Source: Marinimicrobium sp038419845
GTDB taxonomy: Bacteria > Pseudomonadota > Gammaproteobacteria > Pseudomonadales > Cellvibrionaceae
Length of the DNA: 64,000 nucleotides
Assembly: GCF_038419845.1 (NCBI RefSeq)
Contig: NZ_JBCAQT010000008.1
Coordinates: forward strand, 148,188 to 212,187
Direction of reading: 5' to 3'
In this document: piece after piece, positions 45,472 through 55,036 of the stretch
Layout of the letters: every line of letters begins with the position of its first letter
How positions within the stretch are numbered: the stretch's first letter is position 1
Program-made: the position numbers and the translations under genes
The notes under the pieces: generated by a model
The model's database searches: none
What the model was told of the DNA's origin: nothing
Seen by the model: the letters and a program-made list of their open reading frames with translations, nothing else

Positions 45472-45489
45472 GCGTGATCCACGTCACAC
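45472..45489. promoter_or_regulatory. CRP/Vfr-like site upstream of the bimodular pectate lyase
   Basis: The core GTGATCCACGTCAC fits the GTGA-N6-TCAC consensus of the CRP family. It lies about 100 bases before the lyase start. Catabolite control of pectinases by CRP is known in enterobacteria; its use here is inference. Confidence 0.45.
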
Positions 45490-45597
45490 TTTCTTCCATC
45501 TTGTTCATTGCAGCGAAATTTGTCGAACGATTCCTGTTTTCTAAGTCCATTTCGAAATCAGTACTATTTTTTATATTTAGAAGATACTGTTTTCGAT

Positions 45598-45626
45598 AAA
45601 AAACCCGCGAGCATGCTCGCGGGTTT
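45598..45626 (-). terminator. Terminator after the second pectate lyase gene
   Basis: AAACCCGCGAGC and GCTCGCGGGTTT are perfect complements around a central AT, with six T next on the minus strand. It separates the two pectate lyase genes into independent transcripts. Confidence 0.9.
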
Positions 45627-45661
45627 CCAGCCTGAACCGTTTTCGGGTTATTGCAGTCGGA

Positions 45662-47653
45662 CTATAAACAGTTGTTGATGACGCCGGCCCCCGCGTTGGT
45701 GGTCACATGACCCTTGGTCTCGGAGGCAGGAATCACCGGATAGCTGTAGGGTGGCGTGTAGCTCACGGTGGACTCCACATCCGGTCCGGCGACAATGCCA
45801 TTACTACTGTCCTCATCCCAGGTCACATTGCTGCCGAAGATATTGTCTTCCACATCCCAGTAGCCGATATCGCTGCTGTAATAGGAGACGATCGGGTTCT
45901 GGGCATTTTCAAACACATTGCCCTCGATCTTGATGGTCGCCCCCATGCGCGAATTGATGCCGGTACTGTGCACGCCATCATAATAGTTGTTCAGGATATG
46001 GGCTTCGCCAAAGCGGAACAGCGGCAGGCGGGAATTGGCGTTCTCCCAATGGTTGCCCAGGAAGGTCACCCGACGATGCGAATCGTCACCATCACTACTG
46101 CCCCACAGAGACGTTTTCCAGCTGTCGCGCAGAATATTGTAGGAAACGGTGATGTTGTCGACATCGTTCTTGCCGCTGACCAGTTCGTCGTAATAGTCCT
46201 TGTCCACATCCAGCGAATTGTAGAAGGTATTGTGATCGATCCAGATGTTGTTGGAGGGCCCATCAATGGTGATGTGGTCTTTATCGCCGATGTCGACATA
46301 GCGCATGGTGATGTTGCGTACGATGACGTTGTCGGCGCGCCAGATCTTGATGCCGATACCATCGAACAGGGCGTTGTCACCCACACCGATAATGGACACA
46401 TCGTTCATGTCCTTGATATCAAACTTGCTGACATCGGAATTGTCCGCGGTGATGGTGCCATCTACATAGATGGTCAGGGGTGAGCTGCTGTCTTTCTGAT
46501 CGCTCAATGCATCCGCCAACTCATACCCCGTGCTGACCGTGATGGTATTGCCTCCGGCGCCGCCGGTAGTCCCGCCACCCAGGGAAGCAAAACCCTGCAC
46601 GGTATTGGCCTGCTGACAGGAGAGCTCCTCTCCCGGGTCGCCCGGCGGTGTGCTACTGGAGCTACTGGAACTGCTTGAGCTCTCACTGGAACTGGAAGAG
46701 CTACCGGAGTCAGTGCCACCGGTCATTTCCATCCGATCGAAGTTCGGCCCGCCCTCAGGAACGGTCGCCGTGGCCCGGATGGTATTCCCGCCCTGATTCA
46801 GGTTGAGGGTGACACTTTGAGTGTCCCACTCAGGCCAGCCTCCGGTGCCGGGAAAATCCAGGCGGCTCTCCACGACCGTCCCGTTGACACTGATGGTCAT
46901 GGGGCGATTGCTGGAGGTGCCATTGGCAAAACGGAAGGTCGCTGTGGCGCTGCCCGCTTCGGCCTGATCGACGGTCCACTCGATATAGCTGTTGTCGACA
47001 TTTTCCAGATCGATAAAGCCCGAGCCGGTGTAACCCGAGTGGTTGGTCTCCTCAGTGCCAATGTAGTCATCGGCGTCTTCCGCCTGGTAGGTCACCGTTT
47101 CCCCTTCGGCGGGGGCTTCACTGGATGACGAGCTGGATGAGGAAGAGGAGGAGGAAGAAGAGCTGTCCGAGCCGCCCCCGTCGGAGTCGTAGTAAAGCTC
47201 GAACTCGCCAATACGCGGCGCGTTTGAGGCACTTTCAATGATCAGGTTGACCTTGTACATCTGCCGCTCGCCAAAGCCGCTGATCACACGCTCGGAGCCC
47301 AGCGAGGACCCGGAGGCCAGAACTTCACCGGTATCGTGATCTTCCAGTCGCCAGCCCGTGGTGGCGCCGTTGAGCTCCCGAATGATCACGGTATTGAAGG
47401 TGGCATCAAAATTTTTGACGCCAATGCGCTCGCCACTGCTGGAACCGGGCTGCCAGTAGCTGCTGGTGTCACCGTCGATGACATTGCCATAGCTGGATCC
47501 GCCGCCTTTGCTTGAGCCATCGGCACCGGCCCCGAGGGCGAGGTTCGCAACCAGGTCGGCATGGGCGGAGGCAATGGATAAACTCAACAGGGAACTGAAA
47601 AAAAGGGTTGAAGCGTATCGGGCGATACGCCGGTTTGGGTTGATTGCTTTCAT
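45662..47653 (-). CDS. Secreted pectate lyase (PL1) with F5/8-type and CBM35-like modules
   Basis: This is a secreted 663-residue pectate lyase. Order: signal peptide (1-32, ending SAHA), discoidin-like module (33-157), poly-Ser linker (about 161-181), CBM35-like module (182-309, YQAEDADDYIGTEETNHSG), second Ser linker (312-340), PL1 domain (343-663). The catalytic domain is closely similar to the first lyase of the neighbouring gene (WIDHNTFYNSLDVDKDYYDE, STGINSRMGAT), so the pair arose by duplication. Poly-Ser linkers are a hallmark of Cellvibrionaceae exoenzymes. Both genes face the same way, but a terminator lies between them. Confidence 0.94.
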   Translation of the reverse strand: MKAINPNRRIARYASTLFFSSLLSLSIASAHADLVANLALGAGADGSSKGGGSSYGNVIDGDTSSYWQPGSSSGERIGVKNFDATFNTVIIRELNGATTGWRLEDHDTGEVLASGSSLGSERVISGFGERQMYKVNLIIESASNAPRIGEFELYYDSDGGGSDSSSSSSSSSSSSSSSEAPAEGETVTYQAEDADDYIGTEETNHSGYTGSGFIDLENVDNSYIEWTVDQAEAGSATATFRFANGTSSNRPMTISVNGTVVESRLDFPGTGGWPEWDTQSVTLNLNQGGNTIRATATVPEGGPNFDRMEMTGGTDSGSSSSSSESSSSSSSSSSTPPGDPGEELSCQQANTVQGFASLGGGTTGGAGGNTITVSTGYELADALSDQKDSSSPLTIYVDGTITADNSDVSKFDIKDMNDVSIIGVGDNALFDGIGIKIWRADNVIVRNITMRYVDIGDKDHITIDGPSNNIWIDHNTFYNSLDVDKDYYDELVSGKNDVDNITVSYNILRDSWKTSLWGSSDGDDSHRRVTFLGNHWENANSRLPLFRFGEAHILNNYYDGVHSTGINSRMGATIKIEGNVFENAQNPIVSYYSSDIGYWDVEDNIFGSNVTWDEDSSNGIVAGPDVESTVSYTPPYSYPVIPASETKGHVTTNAGAGVINNCL

Positions 47654-47818
47654 GATGTTTGAACCTTTGCGTTATGGTTTTAGTGTCGCGTTCAGGCTGG
47701 CAGCCTCCTTACTGGGTCTCTCTCACGCAATGGATTCAAACACGGTAACCCGCCGTCATAGTGAGACTTCAATCGCAGTTCACCCATGTCAAGACAATCA
47801 CGTTACTTAGTTGCGTCC

Positions 47819-47842
47819 AATTCATTATTTTTTATATGAATT
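47819..47842. promoter_or_regulatory. AT-rich inverted repeat, possible operator
   Basis: AATTCAT and ATGAATT flank ten AT bases, about 170 bases before the pectate lyase start. In AT-rich DNA a 7-bp repeat can occur by chance, so support is modest. Confidence 0.3.
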
Positions 47843-47944
47843 GCTAATTTACATTTAAATGAAGCATTCACTTTATTTACATGGAGCCGGAAGTTGACCG
47901 AATGGTGCTAAAAAAACCAGACGAAAGTCGGGAGCAGGGAGAGG

Positions 47945-47977
47945 GAAAAGAAGCCCGGTGAGGAATGCTCAGCGGGC
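47945..47977 (-). terminator. Terminator after the diguanylate cyclase gene
   Basis: On the minus strand GCCCG plus TGAG pair with CTCA plus CGGGC around a five-base loop, followed by TTCTTTT. It lies 25 bases past the stop codon. Confidence 0.7.
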
Positions 47978-48001
47978 CCCGGTTGAAGTTGGGCGACGCC
48001 A

Positions 48002-49039
48002 CTAGGTCAGTCGCTGGACCTTCTGGCCATTGCGGCCGCTGGCTTTCACATCATAGAGCGCGCGATCAGCGACAGAAATCAGGCGGTTCATCAGCAGACC
48101 GGTATGAGCCTGAGCAGCCGCGATACCGATGCTCAGGGTCAGGGGAATCACTCCCTGCTCGGTAACCACCGGCTGAGCGCTGACCCGGCTGACAACCCGC
48201 CGTCCCAGAAAGCCGGCCATCTCTTCGGGGCAGCGCGCGGCAAACACCACAAACTCATCGCCCCCATAGCGGGCGACCACATCCTGTGGGCGCACCGCGC
48301 TGCGAATCCGTTGCGCCACCTCCACCAGGAAGGCATCGCCGGCCAGGTGCCCCCACTGGTCATTGGCCTCTTTGAAGTGATCAATATCCACCAGCATCAG
48401 GGTGACGTCGCTGCCCTCCCGGGTGGCCGTCGCCAGCTCGCGTTTGAGCAACACGTCCATACCTTGGCGATTCCAGCACTTGGTGAGGGGGTCGATCAGC
48501 GAATCGCGGCGAGCTTCGTCCAGATCCAGCAGCAACTGCGCCTGTTCATGGCTCAGCGAGGCGACCCTAAGCTCGTTTTCCACCCAGGCCGCCAGACTCT
48601 GCAACGTGTCCAGTTGCTCGGCCGTTAAGGTGCGTGGCTCGTGGTCAATCAGGCAGAGCGTACCGACGCAGTGGCCCTGAAACTGTATCGGTTGTCCGGC
48701 ATAAAAACGGATGTGGGGTGCATTGGTCACCATCGGATTATCGGCAAAGTCCGGATTCTCGAGGGTATCCGGCACCACCATGGCCTCATCGCGATTGATG
48801 GCATGGGCACAGAAAGAAATGCGTTTGGGGGTTTCCGCCGCGAGCAGCCCCTGGGCCGATTTGAACCACTGGTTGTCCTTCGACACCAGGGTCACCAGCG
48901 CGATGGGCACATCAAACAGGCGGCAGGCCAGGCGGGTGATCCGATCGAAACGCTCCTCGCCCGGAGAATACACCATGGCGAGCTGGTCCAGAGCGGCCAG
49001 CCGGTCGGTTTCGTTGGCGGGGATATCGGGTTCTTTCAT
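48002..49039 (-). CDS. GAF-domain diguanylate cyclase
   Basis: This cytoplasmic enzyme makes cyclic di-GMP from two GTP. A GAF sensor domain (about residues 20-160) precedes a GGDEF domain (about 175-345). The active motif GGDEF (259-263) is intact, and an RPQD inhibitory site (250-253) sits five residues before it, so feedback inhibition is expected. No membrane segment is present. I start at MKEPDIPANE; the longer frame would run into the upstream glycosyltransferase gene. Cyclic di-GMP could link attachment or polymer secretion to the neighbouring pectinases and glycosyltransferase, but no direct tie is visible. Confidence 0.92.
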   Translation of the reverse strand: MKEPDIPANETDRLAALDQLAMVYSPGEERFDRITRLACRLFDVPIALVTLVSKDNQWFKSAQGLLAAETPKRISFCAHAINRDEAMVVPDTLENPDFADNPMVTNAPHIRFYAGQPIQFQGHCVGTLCLIDHEPRTLTAEQLDTLQSLAAWVENELRVASLSHEQAQLLLDLDEARRDSLIDPLTKCWNRQGMDVLLKRELATATREGSDVTLMLVDIDHFKEANDQWGHLAGDAFLVEVAQRIRSAVRPQDVVARYGGDEFVVFAARCPEEMAGFLGRRVVSRVSAQPVVTEQGVIPLTLSIGIAAAQAHTGLLMNRLISVADRALYDVKASGRNGQKVQRLT

Positions 49040-49095
49040 GCGTTCACTCGTTACATCTCTGTACCCTCCAAGATATACCTTGGAGGGAGGTTTCG

Positions 49096-50421
49096 CTAAC
49101 TTTCTTGTTCCCTGTTCTGGTATCGGTTTTTCTCCGCTATCCACTGCCCCATGTATTGCGTGCTTCGGTGCTGGTGATGGCGCAACATGGCACCGACAAA
49201 ATTGGCGCGCCGATGCTCCTTCAGGCCTTCCATAAGCGACGCCAACCGTCGATGCCAGGACTCGGAAAAACGCCGGCGCGCATAGCGTTGTGACAAGAGC
49301 GCTGGGGCATTCGTCTGCGCGGAGCGCCACAAAGACTCATTCTCATACAGCTTGGCGGCGGATTCAACGAACGCCGACGCTTCATCGGCAATCGCGCCCG
49401 GCCAGGGGTTCGCGCCACTCATCCCTTCGGCACCGATGGTGGTGGTGACGCTGGGCGTCTGACAGACCATGGCCTCGAGCAGCTTGCCTTTTAAACCGGC
49501 GCCAAAGCGCAGGGGCGCCAGGCAAACCCGGGCCTGGCTGATAACGGCACGTGCATCGGGCGCCCAGCCCTTCACCAGAAAGCCCTCGCGGGTGTTGGTC
49601 AAAGCTGTGGCCTTGGGTGGGGGGTAGGCGCCATAGAGGTGCAACTGGGCCCCCGGCACACGGGCGCGCAGGGCGGGCCAGAGCTGGTGCTTCAGCCAGA
49701 GCACGGCATCCCAGTTGGGCGGATGGCGAAAATTGCCCAGACTGACAAAGTGCTCGCGCTCGGCAAAGCCTTTGGCGGGGTTGAAATAGTCTTTGGTGGC
49801 CTCGGATCTGCCATCAACCAACAAGGGCAGGTAGTGCAGTAATTCCGGAGCCACGTTGAACTGATCGGTGAGCAGCGCCATTTCATATTCGGAGATCATC
49901 AGGCTCAGATCGCTGCGGTAGATGGCCGCCAGCTCCCGCTGGGCGATATCGCTGGTGGCCATCTGCTCAAACAGCTGGCCGGGCGAATCCAGCACCGGGC
50001 CTACCGCCTGACGTTCCGCCTCATTGCCGCCCAGCTCGCGCTGCTTTTCCTTGAGCCGCTGCCAGCGAGCCGCACGCAGACTGTGCAGATCTTCGGTATC
50101 GAGCAGGCGCAGAGCCTCGGGGCAGCTCCGGGCCACGCGCCAGCCAAACTGCTCCTCGGTCATGAAGCGGTCAAAGAGAACGGCGGTGGGCCGCTGCTCG
50201 ATAAGCCAGGCATCAAAGCTGTCGCAGTTGAGGTTGATCCGGGCTTCGGCCACGCCCCGGGCGGGCAGGTCGATGCGGTGAGTGGAGGGCGTGCTGGCAC
50301 TGGCGTAGGTAATCTGCCAGCGATCCTGCTGAAACAGCTCGATCAGTTGCCACATCCGGGTACCCGCCGCTGACGAATCGGGTTCGGGCCAGACGCTGCC
50401 GATAATGACCAGGTGTTTCAT
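49096..50421 (-). CDS. Glycosyltransferase, GT4-like
   Basis: A 441-residue protein with a GT-B type layout: N-terminal HLVIIGSVWPEPDSSAAGTR and C-terminal nucleotide-sugar-binding region RFGAGLKGKLLEAMVCQTPSV followed by IGAEGM, typical of GT4-like retaining transferases. No membrane helix is present. Donor and acceptor are unknown. It stands alone between the diguanylate cyclase and an LpxR-like gene, all on one strand with gaps of about 55 bases, so they may be co-transcribed. A role in surface polysaccharide or protein glycosylation is inferred. Confidence 0.82.
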   Translation of the reverse strand: MKHLVIIGSVWPEPDSSAAGTRMWQLIELFQQDRWQITYASASTPSTHRIDLPARGVAEARINLNCDSFDAWLIEQRPTAVLFDRFMTEEQFGWRVARSCPEALRLLDTEDLHSLRAARWQRLKEKQRELGGNEAERQAVGPVLDSPGQLFEQMATSDIAQRELAAIYRSDLSLMISEYEMALLTDQFNVAPELLHYLPLLVDGRSEATKDYFNPAKGFAEREHFVSLGNFRHPPNWDAVLWLKHQLWPALRARVPGAQLHLYGAYPPPKATALTNTREGFLVKGWAPDARAVISQARVCLAPLRFGAGLKGKLLEAMVCQTPSVTTTIGAEGMSGANPWPGAIADEASAFVESAAKLYENESLWRSAQTNAPALLSQRYARRRFSESWHRRLASLMEGLKEHRRANFVGAMLRHHQHRSTQYMGQWIAEKNRYQNREQES

Positions 50422-50476
50422 TCGCCGGTATCGTTCAACAAGGAATCATTCAAATTGACGGGGCATCTGTCCGGGA

Positions 50477-51460
50477 TCAAAGGCGCCAGGCCAGGGTCAC
50501 CGAACCGAAACGCTGACGGGCACTGGCGTTTTTATCCAGGTTGGTATTGGCCACCAGGCTACAGGTCAGGCTCAACCGATCCCAGGAATAGGACCAACCG
50601 GCGTAGGTGGCGTATTGATCGTGACGCAACTCGCCCTTCTGCCCGGAGCGGATACCACTGCCGCTGACAAAAATCTGATTGTACACGTAATCGGCGCCCA
50701 CCCCGAGGTAGACGTTCCAGCCGCCATCAATCGCCATGGGGTTGCTGATGCGTCCGGTCAGTTGATTGGCGGTGCCGAAGCTGCGCTCCAGGCGGGTCCC
50801 AAAACGGGCGATGAGGGCGCCGCCAAGGGCGCTCTCCAGGTTGCCGAGCGAGGCGTTGCCCAGCAACAGAAGATCGGCGTGCGGCTCTTCGGTGGGGGCC
50901 GGCCCCCAGCGCCACACCCGGGCGCGCTCCACCTGGCCCACGGGCTCGTCCTTGATCTGGTAATCCCAGCCCTGGGGTTTGGTGGATCCGGTCATTTTGT
51001 GAATGAGCCGCTGGGACTCATCCGCACCGGAAGAGGGACCGACCATACCCAGGGTCACGCTCAGTGAATCCGCCCGGTTGCCGCTCAGGGTCACGAAGCC
51101 CGAGCGGAAAAACAGCAGACCGGCGTAGGGCGCATCATTGGGGTCGGGCACGGGCTTGGAAATGTCCTTGGGCGTGACCATTGCTTGCCCGACAGTGTGA
51201 GCACTTACTTCAAAGTCATCGCCGTGCTCTTCGATCAGCCAGCCCAGGAAGGGCCGGGTCACCAGGGGTGCCCGGAAGTCTTCGCGATTATCGGAGGAAA
51301 GGTCGTACCAGGAGATATAAGCCCCGTTGGTGTAACCACCGCCATCGGTTCCGACAAACAGGTCGTTGTGCCAGAGCACAGTCACCCAGTCCGTATCGGC
51401 TTGCGCCGACGACCAGTTCAGTGACATAAGTGTCCAGAATACGAAACAACGCACACGCAT
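50477..51460 (-). CDS. Outer-membrane lipid A deacylase-like protein (LpxR / DUF2219)
   Basis: LpxR proteins are outer-membrane beta-barrels that remove the 3'-acyloxyacyl chain of lipid A. A signal peptide (1-21, NWSSAQA) is followed by WHNDLFVGTDGGGYTNG, which carries the conserved Asn-Asp and Thr-Asn residues. SAHTVGQ holds the putative active His, and PDPNDAPYAGLLF is the family signature. The C-terminus FGSVTLAWRL is barrel-like. I start at MRVRCFVFW. At 327 residues it matches LpxR; actual deacylase activity is not proven for most environmental homologues. Confidence 0.87.
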   Translation of the reverse strand: MRVRCFVFWTLMSLNWSSAQADTDWVTVLWHNDLFVGTDGGGYTNGAYISWYDLSSDNREDFRAPLVTRPFLGWLIEEHGDDFEVSAHTVGQAMVTPKDISKPVPDPNDAPYAGLLFFRSGFVTLSGNRADSLSVTLGMVGPSSGADESQRLIHKMTGSTKPQGWDYQIKDEPVGQVERARVWRWGPAPTEEPHADLLLLGNASLGNLESALGGALIARFGTRLERSFGTANQLTGRISNPMAIDGGWNVYLGVGADYVYNQIFVSGSGIRSGQKGELRHDQYATYAGWSYSWDRLSLTCSLVANTNLDKNASARQRFGSVTLAWRL

Positions 51461-51522
51461 GACTTCACTCCGACAGTGCCGGAGCAAGGCAGGGCACCGG
51501 CGGAACATTGAGACAGGGTATA

Positions 51523-51548
51523 CGGTCATCCGCCTTTGCGGATGACCG
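51523..51548. terminator. Stable hairpin between DUF3144 and LpxR genes
   Basis: CGGTCATCCGC and GCGGATGACCG form a perfect 11-bp stem around a CTTT loop. It lies about 50 bases after the DUF3144 stop on the minus strand, without a T-run. It may end or attenuate the efflux-operon transcript. Confidence 0.45.
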
Positions 51549-51598
51549 GACCGCTACCTTAGCACCCGCTCAATGGCACCTTCCGTTAAAAAGTGTTA

Positions 51599-51913
51599 TC
51601 AGTGCAGGGGCTCATCCGGGCGCTCCTTGGCGATATACACCTTGTAGTGCTCCCGGTAATCCTCCAGGTCGGCCTGGAGTTGATCGTGGAACTGACCGGT
51701 CAGGAACTCCAGGGCCGAGGGCATTTCCTCTGTGAACTCCTTGCGATCCAGAGACGCCGAGGCGACCGAGAAAGCATTGAAGCGCGAACAGGCCTGCAGT
51801 AAGGCCGCGCTCACCAGGGCCGGATCGCCAGCGGTGTCACAGGCCTCATTGGCCCGCTCGATAAACTCGTCAACCAGGTTCCAGAAAGTGTCTTCATCAT
51901 GCGTTGGGCTCAT
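51599..51913 (-). CDS. DUF3144 family protein
   Basis: A 104-residue acidic, helical soluble protein (TFWNLVDEFIERANEA, AALLQACSRFNAF, HYKVYIAKER) resembling DUF3144 proteins of gammaproteobacteria, whose function is unknown. Its start overlaps the end of the RND transporter gene by 17 bases, so it is translationally linked to the efflux operon. It has no signal peptide or membrane helix, so any role with the pump would be cytoplasmic. Confidence 0.78.
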   Translation of the reverse strand: MSPTHDEDTFWNLVDEFIERANEACDTAGDPALVSAALLQACSRFNAFSVASASLDRKEFTEEMPSALEFLTGQFHDQLQADLEDYREHYKVYIAKERPDEPLH

Positions 51914-54900
51914 TCAGGGCTCCTTTGCGGCCGAATAGCCGGTGCCGATAACCCTGCCAGCGCCGGCCGAGGCGGTCGGCCGTCAGATAGAGGGTGGGCA
52001 CCAGAATCAGGGTGACTGTGGTGGCAAAGAGTACCCCAAAGGCAAGGGAGATGACCATGGGAATCAGAAAGCGCGCCTGTACGCTCTGCTCGAACATGAT
52101 CGGCATCAGGCCGATGAAGGTGGTCACCGAGGTCAGAATGATTGCGCGGAAACGGTCGCGCCCGGCCTGCAGCACCGCGTCCATCACCGCCAGGCCCTTG
52201 TGCCGGAGGGTATTGATCCGATCGAGCAGCACCAGGTTGTCATTCACCACCACCCCCGCGCAGGCGATAAAACCCAGCATGGAGAGCATACTGATCTCCC
52301 GGCCCATCAGCAGATGACCGATGATCGCCCCCATGAAGCCGAAGGGAATGGCGGTGAGAATCAGCACCGGCTGCCAGTAGGAGCGGAAGTTGACCGCCAT
52401 CAGACCGTAGATGATCAGAACCGCCAACATGAAGTTTTTGCTCATCGAATCCATGAAGTCGGCCTGGTCCTGCATATTGCCATCCGGCGCCAGGGTCAGA
52501 CCGGGAAACTGCTGCTGCCAGTCAGCCAGGTTGCGTTGCAACAGCTCGCCCACAATCACATTGGCGTCGGCGCCCTCCTCGACACTGGCACTGAGCCCAA
52601 TCGAGCGTTTGCGGTCGCGCCGGTCAATGGAGGCATAGCCGGGGACAAAGTCGATCTCGGCCACCTCCAGCAGCGGAATCTGGGTGCCGTCGGGGAGGCG
52701 TACCCGCATGTGATCCAGTTGACTGATCCGGCTGCGCTCCTCGCGCGGATAGCGCACCAGAACGCGCACATCTTCAATGCCCCGGGGAATGCGCTGAACC
52801 TCGGCGCCGTAAAAGGCCTGACGCACCTGCTCGGCCACCTGCCGCAGCGAGATGCCCAGCATTTCGGCGTGAGGTCTGAGCCTCAGGGCGATCTCTTCGC
52901 GCGCCGCTTCCATGGTGTTCTGCACATTGTAGACCTCGGGGAATTCCTCCAGCGCCGCACTCACGGTCCTGGCCGCCGCCTGCTGGGAGTCCAGATCGTT
53001 GTCGGCAATGCTCAGATTCAGATTGATGTCGTCCCCGGCGGCGTTGATGGTGAAATCCAGGCGGTACTCCTTCGCCTCCGGAATGGGGCCGATCAGCTCG
53101 CGCCAGCGGCGGCTGACCTCGGGGCTGGACACCTCCCGATTCTCGGCCCCCACCAGGCCCACCGACACATAGACGTTCTGACTCCAGGCCCAGGTCTGAA
53201 TGCCGTCGATAAACTCGCCGCCATTATCGTCATTGAGCGCCTCGTCCTCCTCCAGCTTGAGCGCGGCCGACTCCACCTGGCGCATGATCCGGCGGGTTTC
53301 GTGAAAAGGCGTTCCCTCGGGCAGGGTCACCCGGGCTTCCAGATAGTCCGAGGGCACATTGGGCATGAAGCTCACCGTCAGCCAGCCGCCGATAAAGACC
53401 GCCAGAGACAGGAAAAACGCCACCGCAAAACCGGCCAGGGTCGCGCCCTTGTAACGCAGCATCCGGGTCAGGCCGCGCAAGTAAACCCGGTCGGCAAACC
53501 AGTCCAGACTGTCCGCCACTTTCTGCCGGGCGTGGGTCAGCTGGCGCACCGGCTTCCAACGGCTTTCCCGCTCCGGCGTCAGGTGCGACAAGTGCGAGGG
53601 CAGGATGAAAAGGCTCTCGATCAGGGAGAACAGCAGGCACAGGATGATCACCACCGGAATGGCCACAATGATCGACCCCATGGCTCCCGGAACCACCAGC
53701 ATGGGGGCAAAAAAGATCATGGTGCTCAACACCGCAAAAAAGACCGGTATAGAGACGGTTTTTGCGCCACTGGCCGCGCTGGCTGTGCCCTTGAGGCCCC
53801 GTTGATGGCTGGTGTAAATACTTTCGCCCACGATAATGGCGTCGTCCACTACAATCCCCAGGACCAGCAGAAACGCGAAGAGGGAGATCATATTGACGCT
53901 GACACCGGTGTAGGGCATCAACCAGACCGCGCCGGCGAAGGCGGTGGCAATACCGACGCAGACCCAGACCGCCAGAATGGGGCGCAGAAACAGCATGAGG
54001 ACAATGAAGACCAGAACCAGACCGGTGACCGCGTTTTCCAGCAACAGGTTCAGACGGCCCTCGTAAAGCCTGGACATATCCCGCCAGACTTCCAGTTCTA
54101 CCCCCGCCGGCAGCAGTGTCCGATTCTGATCGATGTAGGCTTTGACCTGCTCGGCGGAATCGACAATGTTCGGGTTTTCGGTAATGGACAGCTCGAGAAA
54201 CACTGAGGGCTTGCCATTGAACTGGGCGAAGACGCTCCAGTCGTCAAAGCCATCCTCAATGTCAGCGACATCCCGCAACAACACCTCACTGCCATCGGCG
54301 CGGCTGATCACCGGAATCCGCCCGAAATCCTCGGCGGTGTAGGCCTGGTTGCGGGTCTGGATCTGGATATCGCCATCGCGGGCGCGGATCACCCCGGCCG
54401 GGATATTGAGGGACGAGCTGCCCACCGCCTGGGCCACCTGGTCAAAACTCAGACCATAGCGGCGCAGGTTGACCTCGGACACCTCGATGCCCATTTCGTA
54501 GGGCCGGGTGCCGTTGAGTTCCACGTGCGAGACGCCGTCCAGCAGGGTCAGCTCGTTGCGCACCCGCCAGCCGGTTTCCTTAAGCGCGGCCTCGCTGACA
54601 TCGCCGTAGAGCGCCAGGCTCATCAGAAAGCTGCGGCCCACCCGCTGGCGGGTGACCGGACGCTCCACATCCCCCGGGAAGGTATTGATGGCATCCACCT
54701 GGGTCTTGATGGCGTTGAGCACTTCCTGGGCGTCGTAGCCCTCGACCACTTCGGCGGTGACGGTTCCCCGCCCCTGGCGGGCGGTGGAGGTAATCTCCTC
54801 GATCCCGTCAATATCGGCGATGGCCTCTTCGATGCGGATCACCACCTGCTCTTCCACTTCCGAGGGACCGGCGCCGGGATAGCTCATGGACACTTCGACA

Positions 54901-55034
54901 AAGTCGAGCGCCACCGTAGGAAAGACCTCTTTGTCCAGCTTGCCCAGACTGGTCAGGGCACCCACAAAGATCAGCACCATCAGGAGATTGGCCGCGACCC
55001 GGTTTTCGACAAACCACTGAATCAACCGGTTCAT
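51897..55034 (-). CDS. RND efflux transporter, inner-membrane subunit (HAE1-type)
   Basis: This proton-driven exporter has 1045 residues with twelve predicted helices and two large periplasmic loops. The N-terminal FVENRVAANLLMVLIFVGAL, the periplasmic PGAGPSEVEEQV, and TM4 GIVVDDAIIVGES with the paired proton-relay Asp residues are typical. It starts two bases after the adaptor gene stop. No outer-membrane TolC-type channel is encoded in the operon, so it must borrow one. The substrate is unknown. Confidence 0.95.
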   Translation of the reverse strand: MNRLIQWFVENRVAANLLMVLIFVGALTSLGKLDKEVFPTVALDFVEVSMSYPGAGPSEVEEQVVIRIEEAIADIDGIEEITSTARQGRGTVTAEVVEGYDAQEVLNAIKTQVDAINTFPGDVERPVTRQRVGRSFLMSLALYGDVSEAALKETGWRVRNELTLLDGVSHVELNGTRPYEMGIEVSEVNLRRYGLSFDQVAQAVGSSSLNIPAGVIRARDGDIQIQTRNQAYTAEDFGRIPVISRADGSEVLLRDVADIEDGFDDWSVFAQFNGKPSVFLELSITENPNIVDSAEQVKAYIDQNRTLLPAGVELEVWRDMSRLYEGRLNLLLENAVTGLVLVFIVLMLFLRPILAVWVCVGIATAFAGAVWLMPYTGVSVNMISLFAFLLVLGIVVDDAIIVGESIYTSHQRGLKGTASAASGAKTVSIPVFFAVLSTMIFFAPMLVVPGAMGSIIVAIPVVIILCLLFSLIESLFILPSHLSHLTPERESRWKPVRQLTHARQKVADSLDWFADRVYLRGLTRMLRYKGATLAGFAVAFFLSLAVFIGGWLTVSFMPNVPSDYLEARVTLPEGTPFHETRRIMRQVESAALKLEEDEALNDDNGGEFIDGIQTWAWSQNVYVSVGLVGAENREVSSPEVSRRWRELIGPIPEAKEYRLDFTINAAGDDINLNLSIADNDLDSQQAAARTVSAALEEFPEVYNVQNTMEAAREEIALRLRPHAEMLGISLRQVAEQVRQAFYGAEVQRIPRGIEDVRVLVRYPREERSRISQLDHMRVRLPDGTQIPLLEVAEIDFVPGYASIDRRDRKRSIGLSASVEEGADANVIVGELLQRNLADWQQQFPGLTLAPDGNMQDQADFMDSMSKNFMLAVLIIYGLMAVNFRSYWQPVLILTAIPFGFMGAIIGHLLMGREISMLSMLGFIACAGVVVNDNLVLLDRINTLRHKGLAVMDAVLQAGRDRFRAIILTSVTTFIGLMPIMFEQSVQARFLIPMVISLAFGVLFATTVTLILVPTLYLTADRLGRRWQGYRHRLFGRKGALNEPNA

Positions 55035-55036
55035 AC

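Larger units (their letters stand above)
47654..48001. other. Intergenic region upstream of the second pectate lyase
   Basis: It contains the lyase promoter region with an AATTCAT/ATGAATT inverted repeat in an AT-rich block, and the terminator of the diguanylate cyclase gene. No coding signal was found. Confidence 0.5.

Noticed and set aside
51942..54206. 754-codon open frame antisense to the RND pump gene
   Set aside because: The translation is a hydrophilic Gly/His/Gln-rich string with no domain or signal. It mirrors the codon bias of the real gene, which has all RND hallmarks.
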